Origin: an uncultured Methanospirillaceae archaeon | GTDB lineage: Archaea > Halobacteriota > Methanomicrobia > Methanomicrobiales > Methanospirillaceae | DNA: 32,203 bases | Reading direction: 5' to 3' | Assembly (NCBI GenBank): GCA_949319355.1 | Contig: CASGHA010000136.1 | Location: 1 to 32,203 of the forward strand | In this document: positions 15,922-22,844 of the stretch, piece after piece | Numbering within the stretch: the first letter of the stretch is position 1 | Layout of the letters: each line of letters begins with the position of its first letter | Made by a program: the position numbers and the translations under genes | Notes under the pieces: generated by a model | Database searches by the model: none | Told to the model about the DNA's origin: nothing | Seen by the model: only the letters and a program-made list of their open reading frames with translations

Positions 15922-16720
15922 ATGGGCATGCATTTCGATCATGCACCCACCAGGAAGGACTGTGCTTTTCATGGGTTAAAAGACTCTTATATCGATAGAT
16001 ACTTCAAAAATGCCCTGGCAGAATCCCATATTCTCCCCCAGGACATCGACATCACCATGAAGTATGGAGCCGAGTATGTGTCCTCAAGTGGTAGCTCCAA
16101 ATTCCGGGTTAACAAGGTTGTTTTCACTTTCGTTAACTGGAGAAGGTTCATCGTACCATACCTCTCCAACACCATGGCCGGCATCTTCAAAGGCATCAGC
16201 AACCTCGACCATGCCACCAAGAAAACGGCCCGTTACTGAAGAAGAATACCCTCCATGACTACCGCCTGATTCTCTCGTGTTTTACCAATGGTTTATCGAA
16301 AACGAATATGTCAACCTCCCCGGGAAAAAGATCCGCAACATCCGCATCCCCCAGGTATACCCGATGGCTAAAGTCCATTCCGACCTGCTGACTCCTGAAG
16401 AGGCCGTCGCCAGGGTAACGGCTGCGGAGAAGTCCAGGGACCCGGCAATCATTGTGGCTCCCTCCGGGGGGGTTCCGGATCGGAGAGCTCGGGCAGCTCA
16501 GGTGGTCAGATGTCAACTTTGTCTTCTACGGTGTTGTCGTCAACGTCAATTCGAAAACCGGCAAACCAGGGATATCCGGATTGTCATGTCAGGAGAGTTC
16601 CTGGCTCAGTGGAAGAAGTAATACCCGTTCGAGCCAGTGGGAGAGGCCCGGGTCTTCCTCACGGCTGCACGTTCTCCCTTCCCTCCCGGGACTGTCGACA
16701 AACAACCCAAACGAAACATT
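15922..16720 (+). pseudogene. Decayed archaeal tyrosine recombinase (integrase)
   Basis: Pieces in three frames align end to end as one archaeal integrase. Frame 1 (15922-16235) gives GLKDSYIDRYFKNALAES and FTFVNWRRFIVPYLSNTMAG. A shifted piece near 16242 gives KNTLHDYRLILS. The frame from 16277 gives FYQWFIENEYVNLPGKKIRN and KVHSDLLTPEEAVARVTAAE. The frame from about 16455 gives GGFRIGELGQLRWSDV with the box I arginine, and VVVNVNSKTGKP. The next piece is IRIVMSGEFLAQWKK, then stop TAA (16619-16621), then in-frame YPFEPVGEARVFLTAARSPF. This makes at least four frameshifts and one nonsense codon. The catalytic HxxR and tyrosine region is absent. It is the remnant of an element integrated at the tRNA-Thr and cannot be active. 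Confidence 0.85.
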
Positions 16721-16799
16721 GATCTCTTTCAACCGGCAAAAAGGGGTCTTCTCATCCTTTGCTATTAAGGACCCCCTTCATTGGAGATCCATTTTTGAA

Positions 16800-18011
16800 T
16801 TATCCTGCTGCCAGTCCTATCGAGAGAAAGTCGTGCTGCCACAGCCACTGGAAGAGCGTGTAGTCGAAGTCCCCGGTGTCGTCCTGGCCCCGAGATCCCA
16901 GAGGGATAGACCGTCCCGCCAGGGTCAGGATCTCGCGGATTGTGCGCTGACCGTCCACCTTGTTCACGAGGGCGGCATGGGCTGGATCAAGGCTCATGTT
17001 CCAGCCCGGTCGATAGACCGTACCAGCGGCAATACCGCAGCGGTACCGGAACGCGGGTATGGCATCGAGGATCTCATGCGAAGTAAAGTCTATCCGGTAT
17101 GTTTTATGCGGGCGGTCGGCACGACAGGCCAAAAAGAAGTGGCAGGCGTTGGTGGAATTGATCCGCTCCATCACAGCCCACTGCCTCTTTTGTGGCAGCG
17201 CCGCGACGGCCGCGAAAAACCCGCATTTTGGCGTCAAGGGCGGGTAATAGGGCGACTTTAGGAACCAGTCCTGGAAGGTGAGCCCGGCGGAGGCGACAAG
17301 ACCGAGGCAGTCATCGACCGTATAACTGCGGTCACGGCCGTGCAGGAACGTGTCGACGAGCCCTGCATCGGACGAGAGGTCCGGGGCTATCGCAAGGTAA
17401 CTCCGGAGCGGGTGTTCCCGCGGCAGCGAGGCGAGAGCGTCCCTGACAACCGCAAGCGATGCTTCGTTCTGGACAAGCCCGAGGTCGCGAAACACCGACT
17501 GAAGCATCTCCACGCCGATCCGCCCGTACCGGGCGTATATCATGATTGCAGCCACGCCCCCGGGCCGCAGGCAGCCGGCAAGGGCCTGCATCCCCAGAGC
17601 GGGATCGGCCAGGTGGTGGAGGACGCCGGTTGAGACGACCAGGTCGAAGTCGCGGCCAAGCGTTCCTACGTCTTCGATCGGGAGCAGGTGCAGCTCCAGG
17701 TTCCGCAGCCGGTACTTGTCCATGAGGTGATGATGATGGTCGAGGGACGGCTGGCTGACGTCGATCGCCACGATGTTCGCGTCCGGGTTCGTGTAGGCGA
17801 ACACCGCCGCCTGGCTGGTGCCGCAGCCGGCAACGAGGATGTCCATGTCCGGCTTGTAGTCCCGGTCCGGCCAGAACAGCCGGTGGGCGTGGGAGGGATC
17901 GAACCACTGCCAGTTGTTTTCCAGCCATGCCGGCAGGTCGGTTATCGGGTCGGGATACACCCACTTCCGGTACTGGTCGGAGACAGCATCGGCGAGCGGA
18001 TCCGGGGTCAT
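16800..18011 (-). CDS. Class I SAM-dependent methyltransferase with PqqD-like/winged C-terminal domain
   Basis: The 403-residue protein begins with a short region (YRKWVYPDPITDLPAW) and a Methyltransf_12/25-type domain: motif I ILVAGCGTSQAAVFAY, acidic motif II IVAIDVSQPSL, and the motif IV/V region FDLVVSTGVLHHLADP with LRPGGVAAIMIYARYG. After about 130 residues of unassigned sequence the C terminus has VDGQRTIREILTLAG (352-366) and a terminal helix. This DG-R-T-x-x-E pattern occurs in PqqD-like domains and in winged-helix tails of some methyltransferases, so the two cannot be told apart by eye. GC content and long overlapping open frames on both strands suggest base composition different from the neighbouring pseudogene. 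Its ATG overlaps the stop of a small upstream ORF (ATGA). The substrate is unknown. Confidence 0.82.
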   Translation of the reverse strand: MTPDPLADAVSDQYRKWVYPDPITDLPAWLENNWQWFDPSHAHRLFWPDRDYKPDMDILVAGCGTSQAAVFAYTNPDANIVAIDVSQPSLDHHHHLMDKYRLRNLELHLLPIEDVGTLGRDFDLVVSTGVLHHLADPALGMQALAGCLRPGGVAAIMIYARYGRIGVEMLQSVFRDLGLVQNEASLAVVRDALASLPREHPLRSYLAIAPDLSSDAGLVDTFLHGRDRSYTVDDCLGLVASAGLTFQDWFLKSPYYPPLTPKCGFFAAVAALPQKRQWAVMERINSTNACHFFLACRADRPHKTYRIDFTSHEILDAIPAFRYRCGIAAGTVYRPGWNMSLDPAHAALVNKVDGQRTIREILTLAGRSIPLGSRGQDDTGDFDYTLFQWLWQHDFLSIGLAAG

Positions 18012-18169
18012 GTCCGGCAGCCTCCGTTCGAACCCGGATGAAAACCTGACGACGGCTGCAGCTCACCGCTCCCGTACCCGGACGGCGCAACAAGGGGAGC
18101 GGGCATGGCAGGACCTGGGGCGGACATGACGGTTTTTTCCATTGCAGCGGAGTGTGGTGTGGCGGTCAT
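18008..18169 (-). CDS. Small ORF (53 residues) coupled to the methyltransferase
   Basis: From ATG at 18169 the minus strand encodes 53 residues rich in Pro, Ser, Gly and Ala, beginning MTATPHSAAMEKTVMSAPG and ending with a single cysteine (GGCRT). The frame extends to a TTG at 18196. The TATA-like TTTATTGT on the minus strand lies about 25 bases before the ATG, which would make a leaderless transcript. The stop TGA overlaps the methyltransferase ATG as ATGA, the usual sign of translational coupling. It may only be a leader ORF that delivers ribosomes to the methyltransferase, or it may encode a small substrate peptide. No homologue was recognised. Confidence 0.4.
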   Translation of the reverse strand: MTATPHSAAMEKTVMSAPGPAMPAPLVAPSGYGSGELQPSSGFHPGSNGGCRT

Positions 18170-18238
18170 ACATATCATTCGTTTACAATAAACCAATGAA
18201 TACCAGCAGCGGTATCAACACTTTAGATAAACACAACT

Positions 18239-18245
18239 AAAAAAA
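18239..18245 (-). terminator. T-run downstream of the ligand-binding/peptidase fusion gene
   Basis: Seven T residues on the minus strand lie about 76 bases beyond the stop codon of the fusion gene and are the first T-run available to stop its transcript. Confidence 0.4.
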
Positions 18246-18321
18246 TGTCCTGTCCGGCTCCATCCTTCCGGGTTGCCCCTGCGACCGGCAATACCTGAAA
18301 CACAGAATGAATCACTGCTGT

Positions 18322-20436
18322 TTAGTGGCATGTGCAGGCTTTAACCTGCAGGAACGGTATAACGGGCGTATCGATGCTGAAGTTCCCGGTGGTAATCATC
18401 CGGACATGGGACCCGGTCACGTTCCGGTACACTGCCGGATAGAGATCCTGGAACGTGATGTTGCGGTCAGCCCTGATTATTTCCATCATATTGACCGTGA
18501 ATTCGTCTGATAGCCATTGCTGGATCTCCGGGTCATAGACCGCACTGAGCGAGGGCTCGTTCTTTGCAGATCCGGTCAGGAAGAGGATTCCGGGCGCCGT
18601 CGTTTCTGCTGCAATGCTCTCCTCGAAGCAGGAATCGACCACGAAGGCGAGCTGGCGGTACCGGTGTCCGCTACTCATCGACCCGGTCACCATTTTCATG
18701 TCTTCCGCGGTGAACGAATCGTCTGGCCGGAAGTTGATCTTTCCCGGCGAACCGTGGCTCACGATGTATACGAAGACGTCCGTGCTGTTGCTGCTCCCGA
18801 GGACGACCGGGGTGGCAGCGGTCCTGTTGCCGGTCAGGACACTGACGAGCGTCCGTGCCGTAACGGCAGGCCCGGTGTAGTCCGCGATAGCCTCAGGCCG
18901 GAGGTTTGGGCCTTTTGGGATGTTGTGGACATCGCCCCGGACAGGGTTCTCAGGGACAGTGGGGATGTCGTCATAGAGCATGAGGATGATATGGTCATCG
19001 GAAACTCCCTCATCCCTCAGCAGGTGGTAGACCGCCAGGGCATCCGACTGGTGCCGGTAGTTCGGCCATCCCTCAGAGGGGCCGACAACCACGGCCATGA
19101 AATCCTCATTTTCTCCAAATGGGACTCCTGATGCGGGTTCTTGTGTAGAAACGGACATCAGGCCGGCCGAGGGTGTGGAGAGCCCGGTGGACCCACCCCC
19201 CGACTTCGAAACGGGATTCACATCCTCCGAACCAAATGTCCTGACCGTCCGGAATGTGCCGTTCTCCACGACCCAGTAGGCGTAATAGGTATACAGCGGG
19301 TCGACCCCGAGGTCCTCATCATATTCAAGGCTGCCGCTGGCGCCGGTAATCCATGGGAGCCTTCCGGCCAGGATCTCCTGGATCGCCGTATGTATACCGG
19401 TCGCGTTCCAGCCGGTGACCCTGCCCTCACCGTACACGACCTTCCGGACCGAGTCAGGAAGGGTTTCGGACTGCGCCCTGTCCTGCCGGGCACTCACGAA
19501 TGAGGCGATCATGAGGGCATCGTATGTCGTTGCCGCATAGTACGCGGGCGCATGACCGAACTTCTGTGTGTAGGCCTCAGTAAACCCGGTCGATGGGTCG
19601 GCTGCAGGATTGGTGCCCTCGATCCCCTCCGCAGCAGGGCCGAGCGCCCCGATCATCTGCGGCGTGGCCGAAGCATCGGCAAGGAACAGCCGTGTCCGGT
19701 TCCCGGAACCTGCCATCGCCCGCCGGATGGTTACTGCATCGTCCGGAAAACCTACAGCGATGAGGTACTCCGGACCGGTTTTCAGGGCCGCTGCAACGTC
19801 ATCTCCCAGCGCTGCCGCCCCCGGCTCGAACCGACCGATATACGTGACATCAATGCCGTACTCGGTTGCAAAAAAACCAGTCCAGTCATAGAACGTCTGT
19901 CCGTAGGTGCTGTTCTCGGCAAGGAGCGCCATCCGGGTCACACCTCTCTCTTTCAGGACAGCCAGGATAGTCTTCACCTGTGCGGCATCGCCCTGCGTGG
20001 TCCGCCAGACATAGCCGGACCTGCCGAACGCCCGGATGATGTCGCCTGAGGTCGCGGTCGGGGTGATGAGGACCTTCTTATTTGCGATGAACGCAGGGGC
20101 AAGCGCATAGACCTCGTCGCTCTTCTGCGGCCCGATAATTATTCGGATCGAATCATCGTTGAGCAGATCCTGCGCAAGCGCTGCCGTGTCGCCTGAGCCC
20201 GTGTCCCGGTACACAAGCTCAACCCGGCGCCCTCCAATCCCACCATCGCTGTTGATGGTATCCTTTGCCCACTCAAGCGGTTCCCTGAACTCAACGTCGC
20301 CGGTAAGGGGGAGGAGGACCCCGATCCTGACCGGGGTGAAGGCACGGATTCCCGATAAACCTGCCCAGGTGCCGGCAAGGACGAGGATGGCGATGAGGAT
20401 GATCAGGCCGACCCGTTTTCTGTTAATGGTAATCAC
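18322..20436 (-). CDS. ABC-type ligand-binding domain fused to a legumain-like (C13) cysteine peptidase
   Basis: The 704-residue protein starts with a signal anchor (residues 9-27). Residues 36-400 form a Leu/Ile/Val-type periplasmic binding domain (VRIGVLLPLTGDVEFREPLE, IIIGPQKSDEVYALAPAF, LLAENSTYGQTFYDW, AATTYDALMIASF). A Ser/Gly/Thr-rich linker covers 405-435. Residues 446-690 resemble peptidase C13: NYRHQSDALAVYHLLRDEGV (459-478), IILMLYDDIPTVPENPVRGD, then the catalytic dyad HG at 561 (VFVYIVSHGSPG) and Cys603 (FVVDSCFEES). The usual legumain DHG is SHG here. The start is GTG at 20436. C13 enzymes act as asparaginyl endopeptidases or GPI transamidase (Gpi8). The domain would face outside the cell. 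There is no adjacent ABC permease, so the binding domain probably senses rather than imports. Confidence 0.88.
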   Translation of the reverse strand: MITINRKRVGLIILIAILVLAGTWAGLSGIRAFTPVRIGVLLPLTGDVEFREPLEWAKDTINSDGGIGGRRVELVYRDTGSGDTAALAQDLLNDDSIRIIIGPQKSDEVYALAPAFIANKKVLITPTATSGDIIRAFGRSGYVWRTTQGDAAQVKTILAVLKERGVTRMALLAENSTYGQTFYDWTGFFATEYGIDVTYIGRFEPGAAALGDDVAAALKTGPEYLIAVGFPDDAVTIRRAMAGSGNRTRLFLADASATPQMIGALGPAAEGIEGTNPAADPSTGFTEAYTQKFGHAPAYYAATTYDALMIASFVSARQDRAQSETLPDSVRKVVYGEGRVTGWNATGIHTAIQEILAGRLPWITGASGSLEYDEDLGVDPLYTYYAYWVVENGTFRTVRTFGSEDVNPVSKSGGGSTGLSTPSAGLMSVSTQEPASGVPFGENEDFMAVVVGPSEGWPNYRHQSDALAVYHLLRDEGVSDDHIILMLYDDIPTVPENPVRGDVHNIPKGPNLRPEAIADYTGPAVTARTLVSVLTGNRTAATPVVLGSSNSTDVFVYIVSHGSPGKINFRPDDSFTAEDMKMVTGSMSSGHRYRQLAFVVDSCFEESIAAETTAPGILFLTGSAKNEPSLSAVYDPEIQQWLSDEFTVNMMEIIRADRNITFQDLYPAVYRNVTGSHVRMITTGNFSIDTPVIPFLQVKACTCH

Positions 20437-20790
20437 CGTTTCATGAACGACGGGTTATGCAGCCGTTTGGATGCCGGGCATGTGTCGGAAACTCAGGCCG
20501 CGCCGGTTTTTTCTCAATGGAACATGAGGGGATGAATATGATAAGGATACGGGATCCCGCCCGGGTTCCCCACACAGGGCATTTTCCAGGGAAGGGCGGA
20601 CCGGTGCCCGGTTGACAGGGTGGAACCGGGAACGGGGAGTTCTCATGAGTCTCATTCCTTGTGCCGCGGTATCCGGCAGGGTTCACATCTCCCTTTTTTC
20701 TGATGTCCTGAACGCTCACCGGGGTAATACCGTTTTTCGTTGTTCGCGGGATGTATGCCCCCCCCTCTTCGTATCGGTATGGCAATCCAA
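20437..20790. other. Intergenic region between divergent surface-protein genes
   Basis: No supported coding frame. The one clear structure is an inverted repeat, CCCGGTT (20607-20613) with AACCGGG (20624-20630) around a 10-base loop. The promoter of the fusion gene at 18322-20436 should lie at the left end. Confidence 0.5.
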
Positions 20791-20806
20791 TTTTTTTATA
20801 ATATAC
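20791..20806 (+). promoter_or_regulatory. Strong TATA element, leaderless promoter
   Basis: TTTTTTTATAATATA is the best TATA box in the window. Its centre lies about 27 bases before ATG 20826, so the transcript would start at or next to the start codon. Confidence 0.65.
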
Positions 20807-20825
20807 CTGCTCCCCATTTCAGTAT

Positions 20826-21182
20826 ATGGCAGACACGCCCCCATCCATTGCACACAGGAAACTCGCAATTTTCCTTGTTGTGCTTGCAGTCATTGTAACG
20901 ATCATCGCAGTGGCCTGGTATTTCAAAGTGGAACTCCCACCACAGCAAGCCCTGGATCACGCACCCGTATGGAATAGTGGAGACGGGGGCGTGACGGGTA
21001 CCGGGGCTAATGGTGGTGCAGGTGGTTATGCGGCTTCCGGTGGAAACGGCGGTAACGGTGGTGACGCCGGCGTGACAGGTACCGGAGGTAATGGCGGTAA
21101 CGGGGGTTATGCGGCTTCTGGTGGAAACGGCGGTCAAGGTGGTGACGCCGGCGTGACGGGTACCGGGGGTAATGGTGGTTGA
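20826..21182 (+). CDS. Membrane-anchored glycine-rich repeat protein, interrupted by in-frame stops
   Basis: The 118-residue product has a short cytoplasmic N terminus, a membrane anchor (RKLAIFLVVLAVIVTIIAVA, residues 11-30) and a Gly/Asn-rich outer region of 27-residue repeats of the form GVTGTGGNGGNGGYAASGG plus GNGGDA. Translation ends at TGA (21180-21182), but the same frame continues the repeat perfectly beyond it to TAG (21351-21353), then a short tail to TAG (21387-21389), so the ancestral gene was about 187 codons. No ribosome binding site precedes the ATG; a strong TATA box places the transcript start at the start codon. The composition recalls PE-PGRS and other low-complexity surface proteins, but no homology is claimed. 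Confidence 0.6.
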   Translation: MADTPPSIAHRKLAIFLVVLAVIVTIIAVAWYFKVELPPQQALDHAPVWNSGDGGVTGTGANGGAGGYAASGGNGGNGGDAGVTGTGGNGGNGGYAASGGNGGQGGDAGVTGTGGNGG

Positions 21183-21356
21183 GGTGGTTATTCGGCTTCA
21201 GGAGGAAACGGCGGTAAAGGTGGAGACGACGGCGTGACTGGTACCGGTGGTAATGGAGGACCAGGAGGTTTCACTGGTTCTGGTGGAAACGGCGGTGCCG
21301 TAGGAGACGCCGGCGTGACTGGTACCGGCGGTAATGGCGGTGCCGGTAGTTAGGCA
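20988..21356 (+). repeat. 81-bp in-frame tandem repeat, about 4.5 copies
   Basis: Copies start at 20988, 21069, 21150, 21231 and 21312, an exact 81-base period. Each encodes 27 residues opening with GVTGTG. Copies differ by scattered substitutions and no length change, so the array is old enough to have diverged but has kept its frame. TGA at 21180 lies in copy 3 and TAG at 21351 in the partial copy 5. Confidence 0.95.
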
Positions 21357-21389
21357 GGTAACGGTGGATACAGCGATTCAATATCATAG

Positions 21390-21649
21390 CGAAAGGGTCA
21401 GGCTGTTGTGAAGGCCGGACCCGATACCTTTACATTATCCCTACAAACTGCACGATATCTGCCTGCCAGTTTGCTTCACTTTTTTTCAAACCGACGGACC
21501 TAAGTCCCAGTCAACCCCTACTCGTGAAACCCGGTATATAGCGCAATCAATTCCCTTTTTGAAAATAATTGCCAGGAAAATCGGGGATAATTCCTCAAAA
21601 TTCGTTTATTGAATGACTTCTCATGTTTGACACTATGGAAACCAGTTTG
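21390..21649. other. AT-rich spacer, no gene seen
   Basis: This stretch between the repeat gene and the transposase remnant has no supported frame. The final part probably belongs to the 3' end of the decayed insertion sequence. Confidence 0.4.
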
Positions 21650-22574
21650 TATCGTGAAGAGGCTTATTGGCATCCCAAACATTGAGAGAATCATCAAAAG
21701 ATAATAAGCACCTGTTGAAAGAAGAATATCTGAACACGAAGATTTTGTTTTCTAGCCTTAAAACGTTCAATTCCTCAGGATTGTTTGATTTCTCGATGAA
21801 ATTTCTCAACCTCCCGGGACATTCTTTAGATGATTCATGACGTTCCGGGTTCATGGATAAGAGGGCTGTCCTGTCCCCCACAATACCGGTTCATTTTCGA
21901 CATGAACCATTTTGGACAGTTTTAAATGACCATATCCACAAAGCTGAGCCTTCCATCCCTTTTCAGGAACATCCACCTCTGAAACGGCCTTATAGAAAGA
22001 CAAACCGTGTATTACTTGCCTGTTTAATCTCAACCGGCGGGAAAATGCCGGTTCATCCTTTGGAGGCGTTTTAATTTTTCCCTGATGGGATACTCCCTAT
22101 CGAAAAGAGCGCAATGCGGCTGGAACCCGCGTTCTTTCGTTTATCCAGCATTTCCTGAAAATAATCATTCCTTGTTCTGGTGTCGTGTCCGAGGTCATAT
22201 ACTCTGGAATCCCCAGGAATGATGGAGGTCCCACCAGTCGGGAACGGTATTACCAACCGTATCCCTTTCACCACCCGGGAGTGTTTTCCGCTTCAGGGGG
22301 AGGATACCAGGTCTATCCGGTTTGAATAGGGCTTGTCCGGGGTTGCGGAATACCTGATCAGTAAGCCGTAATCCTTCTCAATCATCGGTAAAGACTCCTG
22401 CCAGAGCACTCCTGTCTTTGAAGAGGACCTCTCAGGAAATCTATTTCTTGAATTACAAGCTGCCTGAATCCATGACCCGGGAATGCAACGGGCTGCTTCG
22501 GTACAAGTACACATCCGATACGAGGCAACGAGAAATAGGAGGTAATCTTTTTCATGATATCGTTGCGGATTCAC
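21650..22574 (-). mobile_element. Degenerate IS transposase (DDE, IS4/IS701-like)
   Basis: No full reading frame exists, but minus-strand pieces in successive frames line up in the order of an IS4/IS701-type transposase. 22574-22293 gives GVLWQESLPMIEKDYGLLIR and DKPYSNRIDLV. 22274-22071 gives VKGIRLVIPF and RNDYFQEMLDKRK. 22033-21851 gives AVSEVDVPEKGWKAQLCGYG. About 21817-21700 gives REVEKFHREIKQS, a stop, and GIERFKARKQNL, which is the motif with the catalytic Glu. The first and second catalytic Asp positions are not recognisable. There are several frameshifts and stops. Terminal inverted repeats were not identified, so element ends are uncertain. Perfect inverted repeats at 21888-21908 and 22032-22053 lie inside it and are not its ends. 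Confidence 0.72.
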
Positions 22575-22844
22575 GAATTATTGCTCCGATTGCATATCCA
22601 ACATCCATAATCGCATTTTAGGCGAAGGATCTTTCGGTAAACCTCGTAAATCCTGCCATTTATTCCGAATACGAAGGGTGTACCTGGTCTGCTGGAAAAC
22701 CGGCGAAATCGGGAAGTTGGAAACCGGTTTCAGTTCTGCGACCCGGATCGGCCGTTATCCGTCTTCCAGACCGCCGCGATCGCAATAGAAGAGATAATGT
22801 AGCTATTCTACACATGGTGAATGAACCAGGAGGCAGAAGGGGGC

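Noticed and set aside
17332-18093. 253-residue minus-strand frame overlapping the methyltransferase
   Set aside because: It is an Arg/Pro-rich shadow in GC-rich sequence of a convincing methyltransferase gene.
18517-19131. 204-residue plus-strand frame
   Set aside because: Antisense shadow of the peptidase domain; the minus-strand frame has recognisable catalytic motifs over the same bases.
20612-20977. 121-residue plus-strand frame across the glycine-rich gene start
   Set aside because: It crosses the strong TATA box and overlaps the better supported leaderless gene in another frame; its sequence shows no family or signal pattern.
21351-21353. TAG in the repeat gene as a pyrrolysine codon
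   Set aside because: No pyrrolysine genes or PYLIS-like context are seen in the window, the earlier TGA would stop translation anyway, and a Gly-rich repeat has no place for pyrrolysine.
20988-21356. CRISPR array
   Set aside because: The repeats are contiguous, in frame and coding, with no unique spacers.
21888-21908. Inverted repeat as an insertion sequence end
   Set aside because: GGTTCAT/ATGAACC lies inside the transposase remnant, so it cannot be a terminal repeat.
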